NCBI RefSeq assembly: GCF_003864255.1
Contig: NZ_QWEZ01000001.1
Span: 186,001-250,000, forward strand
Source: Aestuariirhabdus litorea
GTDB taxonomy: Bacteria; Pseudomonadota; Gammaproteobacteria; Pseudomonadales; Aestuariirhabdaceae
DNA: 64,000 nt
Direction of reading: 5' to 3'
Numbering within the stretch: the stretch's first letter is position 1; each line of letters opens with the position of its first letter. Both the position numbers and the translations under genes were made by a program. The notes beneath the pieces are model-generated. The model did not search any database. It saw nothing but the letters and a program-made list of their open reading frames with translations, and was not told the DNA's origin. Below are positions 48,034-56,473 of this stretch, piece by piece.

Positions 48034-48393
48034 ATGTTGAAACCCCTGAGTGAATTGGTCGCTGACGCCCGTCGTCAATGTCGCACTGTCGACCCGGAGG
48101 AGGCCCGTGCGCTTCTGGCCGCTGACCCCGTGCCGCTGCTGATCGATGTGCGCGAGCCCGAAGAGGCCGTGCAACATGCGGTCGAGGGGGCGATCAACAT
48201 TCCCCGCGGTGTGCTGGAGATGAAGTTGATGGCGATGTGTCACAACCCCATGCAGCCAATTCTGATCTACTGTGCCACCGGTGGCCGGGCTGCCCTGTCG
48301 GCGGTTGCGCTGCAGGCGGTGGGCTATCGCGATGTCAGGGTCATCCTGGGGGATTGTGAGTCGATCGCTTGCACCCTGAACCAGGGGGCGTGA
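48034..48393 (+). CDS. Rhodanese-like sulfurtransferase
   Basis: This 119-aa single-domain rhodanese has LLIDVREPEEAVQHAVEGAINIPRG and the active-site loop YCATGGRA, with catalytic cysteine C80. It probably carries persulfide sulfur in the cytoplasm, since no signal peptide is visible. It is 31 bp downstream of the histidine kinase gene and is followed after a single base by a DsbA-fold gene, so the two are likely one transcript and may form a thiol-handling pair. Confidence 0.9.
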   Translation: MLKPLSELVADARRQCRTVDPEEARALLAADPVPLLIDVREPEEAVQHAVEGAINIPRGVLEMKLMAMCHNPMQPILIYCATGGRAALSAVALQAVGYRDVRVILGDCESIACTLNQGA

Positions 48394-48394
48394 T

Positions 48395-49096
48395 ATGAGT
48401 CAGCCGTTACCTATCTCATATTTCTCCGACACCCTCTGTGTCTGGGCTTACGTCTCCCAGATTCGGTTGGATGAGCTGCGTGCCAACCTGGGTGATCAAA
48501 TTGAGCTCAGTTACCACTTTATTTCGCTTTTTGGCTGCACCCCCAAGCGGCTGGCCGAAGGGTGGAAGGATCGGGGCGGATATGCGGGGTTCAACGAGCA
48601 TGTACTGGGGGTGGGGGCCCAGTTCGACCATGTCCGGATTCATCCCCAGGTTTGGAAAGAGTGCCGCCCCTACAGTTCCGCCATGAGTCACCTGTTCCTT
48701 AAAGCGGTCCAGCTGCTGGAGAGGGGAGGGGAGATCTCCGATGCCCCTCAGGAGGAGTTTAACGGTCGTACCCTGTTTGAGGAGACCGCCTGGCAGGTGC
48801 GGGTGGCTTTTTTCGAGCAGGCCAGGGACATCGGTCGCCGTGAGGTACTGCTGGGGGTGGCCGAACAGATGCAGCTTCCCCTCGCCTCCATCGAGCACTC
48901 CCTGAACAGTGGAGAGGCGATGGCGGAACTGTTCCGTGACCAGGAGATGAAGGAGAGCTTTCGTCTCGAAGGAAGCCCCACCTACCTGCTGGATAACGGT
49001 CGCCAGAAACTCTACGGCAACGTCGGCTATCGCATTATCGAAGCCAATGTGCAGGAGCTTTTGAAAAAGCCCCAGGGGCAGGCCAGCTGGTGCTGA
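48395..49096 (+). CDS. DsbA-family (FrnE/HCCA isomerase-like) thioredoxin-fold protein
   Basis: This 233-aa cytoplasmic protein has the DsbA fold with a helical insert. The N-terminal site is FSDTLCVWAYVSQIRLDEL, so only the first cysteine of a CxxC is present (C-V-W-A), as in glutathione-transferase kappa and FrnE-like proteins. The cis-proline loop near the C-terminus is EGSPTYLLDNGRQKLYGNVGY. The C-terminal residue is Cys (SWC). The substrate is unknown. It starts one base after the rhodanese stop, so translation is coupled, and it converges on the leucine-degradation cluster. Confidence 0.85.
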   Translation: MSQPLPISYFSDTLCVWAYVSQIRLDELRANLGDQIELSYHFISLFGCTPKRLAEGWKDRGGYAGFNEHVLGVGAQFDHVRIHPQVWKECRPYSSAMSHLFLKAVQLLERGGEISDAPQEEFNGRTLFEETAWQVRVAFFEQARDIGRREVLLGVAEQMQLPLASIEHSLNSGEAMAELFRDQEMKESFRLEGSPTYLLDNGRQKLYGNVGYRIIEANVQELLKKPQGQASWC

Positions 49097-49104
49097 TGGC
49101 CAAG

Positions 49105-49133
49105 GCTAAAAGCGACATCTAGTCGCTTTTAGC
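49105..49133. terminator. Bidirectional hairpin between the DsbA-fold gene and the HMG-CoA lyase gene
   Basis: A perfect 12-bp inverted repeat (GCTAAAAGCGAC / GTCGCTTTTAGC, loop ATCTA) lies between convergent genes. Its right arm is the last codons of the minus-strand lyase gene, whose TAG stop is in the loop. Four T residues lie within the stem on each strand. Confidence 0.7.
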
Positions 49134-50030
49134 GAGCAGTGCACGCCCGGCGCGGGAGCCATTTGGACGCCCCAGGGCCTGGGTAATGAAGTGGCCGGCC
49201 TCGGCCACTGCCTGCAGGTTGATGCCGTGCTCAATGCCCAGCCCGTCGAGCAGGTAGAGCACATCCTCGGTGGCTACATTGCCTGAAGCGCCGCGAGCGT
49301 AGGGGCAGCCGCCCAGGCCTGCCACCGAACTGTCAATCACCCGGACCCCCCTCAACAACGAGGCGTAGATGTTGGCGATCGCCTGCCCGTAGGTGTCGTG
49401 CAGGTGGACCGCCAGCAGGTCGATGGCCACCTCCTCGGCCACCGCATCGAGCATGCGGGTGATGGACGCGGGGGTGCCCACGCCGATGGTGTCGCCAAGA
49501 GAGATCTCGTAGCAGCCCAGGTCGAGCAGCTGGCGCGATACCTGCGCCACCACCTGCGGTTCAACCTCGCCTTGGTAGGGGCAGCCCACCACACAGGAGA
49601 CATAGCCACGTACCGGAATGCCAGCCGTGTGCGCCAGCTCCATTACCGGCTTGAAGCGCACGAGACTCTGTTCGATGGAGCAGTTGATGTTCTTCTGGCT
49701 GAAGGCCTCTGAGGCGGCGGCAAAGATGGCCAGCTCCGAGGCGCCCGCTTCCAGAGCCCGCTGGGCACCCTGCAGGTTGGGGGTCAGCGCGGCGTACTGA
49801 ACGCCGGGAGTGCGCCCCATCTGGCGAAACACCTCATCGCTGCCGGCCATCTGTGGCACCCATTTTGGATTCACAAAACTACCGGCTTCGATGGTGGCGA
49901 TGCCGGCGTTGGCCAGTCGCTCGATCAGCTCCACCTTGAGGTCGGTACTGATCGGTTGCTGTTCGTTCTGCAGGCCGTCGCGAGGGCCGACCTCGACGAT
50001 ACGTACCCTGGTGGGCAATCGGTGGCTCAT
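49119..50030 (-). CDS. liuE: Hydroxymethylglutaryl-CoA lyase (LiuE)
   Basis: This enzyme cleaves HMG-CoA to acetoacetate and acetyl-CoA, the last step of leucine breakdown. The 303-aa TIM-barrel protein has VGPRDGLQNEQQPI (substrate and metal end), the SLGDTIGVGTPA region, the metal-binding HLHDTYGQA and the cysteine motif GLGGCPYARGASGNVATED. The ATG at 50030 has GGGGAG 7 nt upstream. It is the final gene of the minus-strand liu cluster, 16 bp after the carboxylase alpha gene. Confidence 0.95.
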   Translation of the reverse strand: MSHRLPTRVRIVEVGPRDGLQNEQQPISTDLKVELIERLANAGIATIEAGSFVNPKWVPQMAGSDEVFRQMGRTPGVQYAALTPNLQGAQRALEAGASELAIFAAASEAFSQKNINCSIEQSLVRFKPVMELAHTAGIPVRGYVSCVVGCPYQGEVEPQVVAQVSRQLLDLGCYEISLGDTIGVGTPASITRMLDAVAEEVAIDLLAVHLHDTYGQAIANIYASLLRGVRVIDSSVAGLGGCPYARGASGNVATEDVLYLLDGLGIEHGINLQAVAEAGHFITQALGRPNGSRAGRALLAKSD

Positions 50031-50046
50031 GGTGTCTCTCCCCGGG

Positions 50047-52068
50047 TCAGGCTTCATGGTCTTGCTCGAACTCTAGCAGCTCGCGGCCACCGTCCACCAG
50101 ATCGCCGGCCTGGTAATAGAAGGAGACCACCCGTCCGTCGGCGGGGGCGCGTAGGCTGTGTTCCATCTTCATCGCCTCCATCACCAGCAGGGCATCGCCC
50201 TTGGCGACCTTGCTGCCGGGCTCCACCAGCAGGGCGACGACGGTGCCGTTCATGGGGGCGTTGAGGGCGCCGGCACTACCGGCATCCTGCTGCTCCCCCA
50301 GGTCGGGGCGCTGCAGGCGGAAGCTGAGGGCGCTGTCGGCAGTGTAGAGGCTGATGATGCCATCGTGCTCACTGACGGTGGCGTTGAGCTGGTAGCCATC
50401 GAGGTTGGCGCGCAGCTGGCTACCCTCCAGCCGCCCGCGGGCATCCTGGCAATAGACGGTACCCGCTCCCTCGATGCGGTAGCCGCAGGCGGCACCCGAG
50501 CGGCGCTCCTCGACCACCAGCGGATAGGCCTGCTCGTGCAGCAGCAGGCTGAAGTGGCGCTGGCTGGGGGCGTTGAGTCGCCAGCCCTGTGTCTGGTGCC
50601 AGGGGGAGAAGGGGTCCCGTGAGTGGCGGGCCGCCTGCTCGGCCTGCTGTTGTTGGCGCAGTACCAGGTAGAGCGCGGCCAGGGGCAGGTCGCGGGCTAG
50701 CCGCTCCTCCCCCTCGAGGAAGATCTCAGCGTGGTGTTTGTCGATAAAGCCGGTATCGAGCTCGGCCGCACGGAAGGCCGGGCAGTTGGCGAGGTTGTAG
50801 AGAAACTCGAGGTTAGTGGTCATGCCGCTGATGCGGTACTCGGCCAATGCCCGTGTCAGGCGCGTTAAAGCCCGCTCACGATCCTCATCCCAAACCACCA
50901 GCTTGGCGATCATGGGGTCGTAAAAAACGCTCACTTCGTCCCCCTGACGAACGCCGGTATCGACCCGCACATGGTGGCCGGTGGCGGGGGGCTGCAAGAA
51001 ACGCAGGGTGCCGGTTACCGGCAGGAAGTCGTTGTCCGGGTCCTCGGCGTAGATGCGTGCTTCGAAGGCGTGCCCGCGGATCTCAAGCTGCTCCTGCGGG
51101 CAGGGCAGGTGCTCACCGCTGGCGACCCGCAGCTGCCATTCCACCAAGTCCTGGCCGGTGATCATTTCGGTCACCGGATGTTCCACCTGCAGGCGGGTGT
51201 TCATCTCCATAAAGTAGAAGGAACCATCGCTATCGAGCAGGAACTCGACGGTACCGGCTCCCTCGTAGTCGATCGCCTGGGCGGCGCGAATGGCAGCCTC
51301 ACCCATCTGCTGGCGCAGGGCCTGGCTCATTCCCGGCGCCGGTGCCTCCTCGATTACCTTCTGGTGGCGGCGCTGCACCGAGCAGTCCCGCTCGAACAGG
51401 TAAACGGCTCTGCCCTGCTGGTCGCAGAACACCTGGATCTCTACGTGGCGGGGCTGGGTGAGGTATTTTTCCACCAGCATGCGCTCATCGCCAAAGGCGT
51501 TGAGGGCTTCGCGTTTGGCGGCGGCCAGGGCCTCGTCGAACTCCTCGGCGCGCCACACCTGGCGCATCCCCTTGCCGCCCCCTCCGGCAGTGGCTTTGAG
51601 CAGCACCGGGTAACCCATGGAATCGCTGGCCTGCCTGAGGACGGCAGGGTCCTGGTCATCGCCGTGGTAGCCGGGAACCAGCGGTACACCGGCCGCCTCC
51701 ATAATCTGTTTAGCCGCTGACTTCGAACCCATCGCCTTGATCGCTTTAACCGGTGGTCCGATAAAGACGATATTTTCTCGCTTACAGGCGTTACAGAATT
51801 CTGCATTCTCCGACAGGAAGCCGTAGCCCGGATGGATCGCCTGGGCACCGGTGCGGCGGGCGGCCTCAATCACACGTTCGCCGAGCAGGTAAGACTCCCG
51901 TGAAGGGGAACCGCCAATGTGGATCGCTTCATCCGCCATGGTCACGTGCAGGGCGTTACGGTCGGCGTCGCTGTAGACTGCCACCGTGGCGATCCCCATC
52001 CGCCGCGCTGTACGGATCACCCGGCAGGCGATCTCTCCCCGGTTGGCAATCAGTATCTTATTGAACAT
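50047..52068 (-). CDS. liuD: Methylcrotonyl-CoA carboxylase alpha subunit, biotin-containing (LiuD)
   Basis: This subunit carboxylates its own biotin, which the beta subunit then uses to make 3-methylglutaconyl-CoA. The 673-aa protein has a biotin carboxylase part (FNKILIANRGEIACRVIRTA; ATP-grasp TAGGGGKGMRQV; EMNTRLQVEHPVTE), a BT linker domain, and a C-terminal biotinyl domain with VMEAMKMEHSL. The liuB and liuE neighbours identify the methylcrotonyl rather than the propionyl or geranyl form. Confidence 0.95.
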   Translation of the reverse strand: MFNKILIANRGEIACRVIRTARRMGIATVAVYSDADRNALHVTMADEAIHIGGSPSRESYLLGERVIEAARRTGAQAIHPGYGFLSENAEFCNACKRENIVFIGPPVKAIKAMGSKSAAKQIMEAAGVPLVPGYHGDDQDPAVLRQASDSMGYPVLLKATAGGGGKGMRQVWRAEEFDEALAAAKREALNAFGDERMLVEKYLTQPRHVEIQVFCDQQGRAVYLFERDCSVQRRHQKVIEEAPAPGMSQALRQQMGEAAIRAAQAIDYEGAGTVEFLLDSDGSFYFMEMNTRLQVEHPVTEMITGQDLVEWQLRVASGEHLPCPQEQLEIRGHAFEARIYAEDPDNDFLPVTGTLRFLQPPATGHHVRVDTGVRQGDEVSVFYDPMIAKLVVWDEDRERALTRLTRALAEYRISGMTTNLEFLYNLANCPAFRAAELDTGFIDKHHAEIFLEGEERLARDLPLAALYLVLRQQQQAEQAARHSRDPFSPWHQTQGWRLNAPSQRHFSLLLHEQAYPLVVEERRSGAACGYRIEGAGTVYCQDARGRLEGSQLRANLDGYQLNATVSEHDGIISLYTADSALSFRLQRPDLGEQQDAGSAGALNAPMNGTVVALLVEPGSKVAKGDALLVMEAMKMEHSLRAPADGRVVSFYYQAGDLVDGGRELLEFEQDHEA

Positions 52069-52074
52069 GGTGAT

Positions 52075-52881
52075 TTACTCCTTGATCCAGGGCGGCGATT
52101 GCTTGTCGAGAAACGCACCCAGTCCAGCCTGTCCCTCCTCGGATACACGAATGCTGGCAATGCGTTCGCAGGTGTCGGCGATCACCTCGTCGTCAATGGG
52201 GCGACCCGATACATCGAACAGCAGCTCCTTGGCGAGGGCAACAGCGCGGGGTCCATTGCCCAGTAGCTGCGTCAGCAGCCGCTCCAGCTCGGTGTCCAGC
52301 TCCTCCTCGTCCACCACCTCGCTGACCAGCCCCAGCGTCTGGGCGCGCTGTGCGCTGAAGCGTTCGGCGGTGGTGAAGTAGCGGCGTGCGGCGCGTTGGC
52401 CGATGGCGTTGATGACGTAGGGGGAGATGGTGGCCGGGACCAGCCCGATGCGCACCTCGCTGAGGCAGAAGCTGGCACGACTGGAGGCGACCGCCATGTC
52501 GCAGCAGCTGACCAGGCCGACAGCACCGCCAAAGGCGGCACCCTGTACCCGTGCGATGGTGGGCTTGGGCAGGGTGTTGAGCGTTTGCAGCATATTGGCC
52601 AGCGCATTGGCATCGCGCAGGTTCTCCTCAAAACTGTAGCTGGCCATGCGCTTCATCCAGTTGAGGTCGGCTCCGGCAGAGAAACTGCGGCCGCAGGAGG
52701 CCAGTACCACCACACGAACTCCGTTATCCTGTGCCAGTGTGTGGAAGTGGTCACTGAGGGCGGCGATCATGGCGTCGTCAAAGGCGTTGTGTTTGTCCGG
52801 GTTATTAAGGGTAACGGTGGCCACTCCCCGCTCATCGATGGAGCAGGTGACGGCGGTGCAGGAAGTCGGGTTGCTAGACAT
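52075..52881 (-). CDS. liuC: Methylglutaconyl-CoA hydratase, crotonase family (LiuC)
   Basis: This crotonase-fold enzyme (268 aa) hydrates 3-methylglutaconyl-CoA to HMG-CoA. The oxyanion-hole elements (SCGRSFSAGADLNWMKRM and RVQGAAFGGAVGLVSCCDMAVAS) and the catalytic glutamate in LSEVRIGLVPATISPYV are present. It lies 6 bp before liuD and 40 bp after liuB in the operon, which fixes its role better than the sequence alone. Confidence 0.93.
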   Translation of the reverse strand: MSSNPTSCTAVTCSIDERGVATVTLNNPDKHNAFDDAMIAALSDHFHTLAQDNGVRVVVLASCGRSFSAGADLNWMKRMASYSFEENLRDANALANMLQTLNTLPKPTIARVQGAAFGGAVGLVSCCDMAVASSRASFCLSEVRIGLVPATISPYVINAIGQRAARRYFTTAERFSAQRAQTLGLVSEVVDEEELDTELERLLTQLLGNGPRAVALAKELLFDVSGRPIDDEVIADTCERIASIRVSEEGQAGLGAFLDKQSPPWIKE

Positions 52882-52921
52882 AATGGTTACTCATATTGTT
52901 CGCAGATAACTCCATGCAGGG

Positions 52922-54529
52922 TCACATGCGGAAAATGCCGAAGCGGGTCTCTTCGATGGTCTGGTTCATTGCCGCCGAGATCGACAAGCCCAGCACCATG
53001 CGGGTGTCTGCCGGATCGATTACGCCGTCGTCCCACAGTCGGGCCGAGGCAAAATAGGGGTGGCCCTGCTTCTCGTAGGTGTCGATGATCGGTTGCTTGA
53101 AGGCAGTCTCGGCCTCCTGGCTCCAGGATTCACCGGCCCCCTCCTTCTGGTCCCGTTTAACCTGCGCCAGCACCCCGGCAGCCTGCTCTCCGCCCATCAC
53201 CGAGATTCGCGCGTTGGGCCACATGAACAGAAAGCGGGGATCGTAGGCGCGGCCACACATTCCGTAGTTGCCGGCGCCGAAGGAACCGCCGATCAGCACC
53301 GTAAACTTGGGTACCCGGGCGCTGGCCACTGCGGTCACCATCTTGGCGCCGTGCTTGGCGATACCGCCCTGTTCGTACTGGGAACCCACCATGAAGCCGG
53401 TGATGTTCTGCAAAAACAGCAGGGGAATCTTGCGCTGGGCACAGAGCTCAATAAAGTGAGCCCCCTTCTGGGCCGATTCGCTGAACAGGATGCCGTTGTT
53501 GGCAACGATGCCCACCGGGTAGCCAAAGATGCGGGCGAAGCCGCACACCAGTGTGGTGCCGAACAGCGCCTTGAACTCATCCAGCTCGGAGCCGTCCACC
53601 AGGCGGGCAATCACCTCGCGCACATCGTAGGGTTGGCGGGTATCCCTGGGGATGATGCCGTAGAGCTCGCTACTGTCGTAAAGGGGGTCGACCACCTCGG
53701 CGATATCCGCCTGCAGGGGTTTGACCCGGTTGAGGCGCGACACCGCCTGGCGCGCGAGGTGCAGGGCGTGGTGATCGTTCTGTGCGTAGTGGTCAGCCAC
53801 CCCCGAGGTACGGCAGTGGACATCCGCCCCCCCGAGATCCTCGGCGCTCACCACCTCTCCGGTGGCCGCTTTCACCAGCGGTGGCCCGCCGAGGAAGATG
53901 GTGCCCTGCTCGCGCACGATGATCGACTCATCGGCCATCGCCGGCACGTAGGCACCACCGGCGGTACAGGAGCCCATGACCACCGCGATCTGGGGAATCG
54001 CCTGGGCGGACATATTGGCCTGGTTGAAGAAGATGCGCCCGAAATGTTCGCGGTCGGGGAATACCTCATCCTGCTGGGGCAGGTTGGCACCACCGGAGTC
54101 CACCAGGTAGATGCAGGGGAGGTTGTTCTCGCGGGCGATGGCCTGGGCACGCAGGTGCTTTTTCACGGTCAGGGGGTAGTAGGTGCCGCCTTTGACCGTG
54201 GCATCGTTGGCCACGATCATGCACTCCTGGCCGCTGACCCGGCCGATGCCGGTGATGATACCGGCCCCCGGCACCGGCTCGGGGTAGACCTCAAAGGCGG
54301 CCAGTTGCGACAGTTCAAGAAACGGGGTGCCTGGGTCGAGCAGGGCATTGACCCGCTCCCTAGGTAGCAGCTTGCCTCTTGCGAGGTGACGCTGCCTGGC
54401 TTTTTCCCCACCGCCGAGGGCGATCGCGTCGAGTTTCGCCTTGAGGTCATCCACCTGCGACTGCATATGCTCGCGGTTGTTGGCAAACGCTTCGCTGCGC
54501 GTGTTGATGCCGGATGTCAGTATCGTCAT
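52922..54529 (-). CDS. liuB: Methylcrotonyl-CoA carboxylase beta subunit (LiuB)
   Basis: This is the carboxyltransferase subunit of the methylcrotonyl-CoA carboxylase, 535 aa. It has the acyl-CoA- and biotin-binding crotonase-type halves: [29 protein letters not shown] and [22 protein letters not shown], the second typical of the methylcrotonyl form. It follows liuA by 25 bp and precedes liuC. Confidence 0.95.
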   Translation of the reverse strand: MTILTSGINTRSEAFANNREHMQSQVDDLKAKLDAIALGGGEKARQRHLARGKLLPRERVNALLDPGTPFLELSQLAAFEVYPEPVPGAGIITGIGRVSGQECMIVANDATVKGGTYYPLTVKKHLRAQAIARENNLPCIYLVDSGGANLPQQDEVFPDREHFGRIFFNQANMSAQAIPQIAVVMGSCTAGGAYVPAMADESIIVREQGTIFLGGPPLVKAATGEVVSAEDLGGADVHCRTSGVADHYAQNDHHALHLARQAVSRLNRVKPLQADIAEVVDPLYDSSELYGIIPRDTRQPYDVREVIARLVDGSELDEFKALFGTTLVCGFARIFGYPVGIVANNGILFSESAQKGAHFIELCAQRKIPLLFLQNITGFMVGSQYEQGGIAKHGAKMVTAVASARVPKFTVLIGGSFGAGNYGMCGRAYDPRFLFMWPNARISVMGGEQAAGVLAQVKRDQKEGAGESWSQEAETAFKQPIIDTYEKQGHPYFASARLWDDGVIDPADTRMVLGLSISAAMNQTIEETRFGIFRM

Positions 54530-54554
54530 GGTAACGGCTCCCCGACTGGCTGTG

Positions 54555-55724
54555 TTACTTGGTTTCGTTAAAGAGTTCGCGGCCGATCAGCATGCGACGA
54601 ATCTCGCTGGTGCCGGCGCCGATCTCGTAGAGTTTGGCATCGCGCAGCAGCCGGCCGGTAGGGAATTCATTGATGTAGCCGTTGCCCCCCAGGGCCTGGA
54701 TCGCCTGCAGCGCCATCTGGGTGGCCCGCTCGGCGGTGTAGAGGATAACGGCGGCGGCGTCCTTGCGGGACTCCTGGCCGCGGTCGCAGGCCTTGGCCAC
54801 CGCATAGAGGTAGGCCCGGGAGGCGCTCAGCTCGGTGTACATATCAGCCACCTTGCCCTGCATCAGCTGGAACTCCCCGATCGACTGGCCAAACTGCTTG
54901 CGGTCGTGGACGTAGGGAACCACCACATCGAGGCAGGCCTGCATGATCCCCACGGGACCACCGGAAAGCACGGTGCGCTCGTAGTCGAGGCCACTCATCA
55001 GCACCTTGACCCCCTCACCCTCCTTGCCGAGGATGTTCTCCACCGGCACCTTGCAATCCTGGAACACCAGCTCGCAGGTATTGGAGCCACGCATGCCGAG
55101 CTTGTCGAGCTTCTGGTGTCGACTGAAGCCGGGGAAGTCGCGCTCGACGATAAAGGCGGTCATCCCCCAGGCCCCCTTGCTGGTGTCGGTCTTGGCGTAG
55201 ATGACGTAGGTGTTGGCGTCGGGCCCGTTGGTGATCCACATCTTGTTGCCATTAAGCAGGTAATGATCCCCCTGGCGTTCGGCGCGCAGCTTCATGCTCA
55301 CCACGTCGCTACCGGCGTTGGGCTCGGACATCGCCAGCGCACCGATGTGTTCGCCGGAGCAGAGCTTGGGCAGGTACTTGCGCTTCTGCTCCTCGCTGCC
55401 GTTCTTGAAGATCTGGTTGACGCAGAGGTTGGAGTGGGCGCCGTAGGAGAGACCGACCGAGGCGGACGCGCGGGAGATCTCCTCCATTGCCACGGTGTGG
55501 GCCAGGTAACCCATGTTGCTGCCGCCGTACTCCTCCGAAACGGTGATCCCCAACAGCCCCATGTCGCCGAACTTGCGCCACATATCCATCGGAAACTCGT
55601 TGTCACGGTCGATCGCGTCAGCGCGGGGGGCCAGTTCGGCCTGGCTGAACTGGTAAACCGCATCGCGCAGCATGTCGATCTCTTCGCCCAGGTCGAAGTT
55701 GAGGGTGGGGTAGCCAACGTTCAT
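54555..55724 (-). CDS. liuA: Isovaleryl-CoA dehydrogenase (LiuA)
   Basis: This FAD-dependent acyl-CoA dehydrogenase oxidises isovaleryl-CoA to methylcrotonyl-CoA, the first committed step of the cluster. The 389-aa protein has the acyl-CoA dehydrogenase signatures [17 protein letters not shown] and [33 protein letters not shown]. The catalytic glutamate is likely the one in the [13 protein letters not shown] segment, the position used by isovaleryl-CoA dehydrogenases. The ATG at 55724 has a GGAGACACC site. Confidence 0.95.
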   Translation of the reverse strand: MNVGYPTLNFDLGEEIDMLRDAVYQFSQAELAPRADAIDRDNEFPMDMWRKFGDMGLLGITVSEEYGGSNMGYLAHTVAMEEISRASASVGLSYGAHSNLCVNQIFKNGSEEQKRKYLPKLCSGEHIGALAMSEPNAGSDVVSMKLRAERQGDHYLLNGNKMWITNGPDANTYVIYAKTDTSKGAWGMTAFIVERDFPGFSRHQKLDKLGMRGSNTCELVFQDCKVPVENILGKEGEGVKVLMSGLDYERTVLSGGPVGIMQACLDVVVPYVHDRKQFGQSIGEFQLMQGKVADMYTELSASRAYLYAVAKACDRGQESRKDAAAVILYTAERATQMALQAIQALGGNGYINEFPTGRLLRDAKLYEIGAGTSEIRRMLIGRELFNETK

Positions 55725-55779
55725 GGTGGTGTCTCCTTGCGGGAGTCCGGAGACTCCGGTCTCCACAGTCGAGTGGTGT

Positions 55780-55810
55780 GTTTGGTTATTGTTTGTTTGG
55801 TTATGGTTTG
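55780..55810 (-). repeat. Two-copy 15-bp tandem repeat upstream of liuA
   Basis: GTTTGGTTATTGTTT (55780-55794) and GTTTGGTTATGGTTT (55795-55809) are back-to-back and differ at one base. They lie in the 144-bp liuR-liuA gap, 56 bp before the liuA start on the minus strand. A GGAGTC/GACTCC hairpin (55742-55757) lies between them and liuA. Confidence 0.6.
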
Positions 55811-55868
55811 TTGTGCCGGGTGGTTGCTTGGCGATGTTTCCGCCGGGGGCGCCTTGGCTGGCCCCCCC

Positions 55869-56273
55869 TTAGACCGTCTCAACCCCCAGCTCGCGCAGGG
55901 CATCCAGGCAGCGCTGCTCCGACTCCTGCAGGTCCAGCATCATCACCTCGATATCGTGCAGCTGCTGCTCAAGGGTCTCCTTGCGCCCGCGAATGCGCTC
56001 AACCAGGGTTTTGAGCTGCTGTTCGTTGCTCTGCCCGGGGCTGTACATTCCGATAATATCCCGGCTCTCCTCCAGGCTCAGGCCGAGCCGTTTACCCCGC
56101 AGGATCAGCTTCAGCTTGGTGCGGTCGGCGGGGGAGTAGATTCGGGTCTGCCCGCGTCGCTCGGGGCTCATCAGCCCCTTGTCCTCGTAGAAACGGATGG
56201 TACGGGTGGTAATATCGAACTCTTTGGCCAGCTCGGAGATGCTGTAGGTAGTGGGGCGCTTGGCTGTGGTCAT
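55869..56273 (-). CDS. liuR: MerR-family regulator of leucine/isovalerate utilisation (LiuR)
   Basis: This 134-aa MerR-type regulator controls branched-chain acyl-CoA catabolism in many proteobacteria, releasing DNA when pathway intermediates accumulate. It has the N-terminal wHTH (YSISELAKEFDITTRTIRFYEDKGLMSPER, then the wing RIYSPADRTKLKLILRGKRLG) and a C-terminal dimerisation coiled coil; no metal-binding cysteines lie at the expected positions. It is the first gene of the cluster, with a palindromic operator 41 bp upstream of its ATG. Confidence 0.92.
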   Translation of the reverse strand: MTTAKRPTTYSISELAKEFDITTRTIRFYEDKGLMSPERRGQTRIYSPADRTKLKLILRGKRLGLSLEESRDIIGMYSPGQSNEQQLKTLVERIRGRKETLEQQLHDIEVMMLDLQESEQRCLDALRELGVETV

Positions 56274-56301
56274 TGGGGTCGCCTGCTAGGGAGATCAACC
56301 C

Positions 56302-56331
56302 ATTCTAGGGCTGCTTTACGTTAACGTAAAG
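56302..56331 (-). promoter_or_regulatory. LiuR operator and liu promoter
   Basis: CTTTACGTTAACGTAAAG (56314-56331) is an 18-bp perfect palindrome. On the minus strand it spans the -35 TTTACG (56325-56330) and most of the 17-bp spacer; the -10 TAGAAT is at 56302-56307. Such an operator inside the spacer is the usual MerR-family layout, and the sequence resembles the LiuR motif reported in gammaproteobacteria. Confidence 0.85.
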
Positions 56332-56396
56332 GTAAAAAAGGCGGGGCGGGTCACTGCTCGCCAAACCGGCGGCCTGTGGCACTCTCGAGTGTTGTT

Positions 56397-56410
56397 TTGA
56401 TATTTATCAA
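56397..56410. promoter_or_regulatory. Consensus FNR/Anr box upstream of the diguanylate cyclase
   Basis: TTGAT-ATTT-ATCAA matches the FNR/Anr consensus exactly, centred 70 bp before the GTG start at 56474. A candidate -10, TACACT, is at 56440-56445. It is also about 130 bp upstream of liuR on the other side, but that gene has its own promoter nearer. Confidence 0.7.
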
Positions 56411-56473
56411 ATGGAGGCGTCGGTGAGCCGTTTGCGGTGTACACTAACAGCGAAGCCTTGAGGGAGCGAAGGC

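Noticed and set aside
54441-56324. Very long plus-strand open frame (627 aa) over the liu genes
   Set aside because: It is an antisense shadow of the GC-rich liuA/liuR genes, which have clear family motifs on the minus strand.
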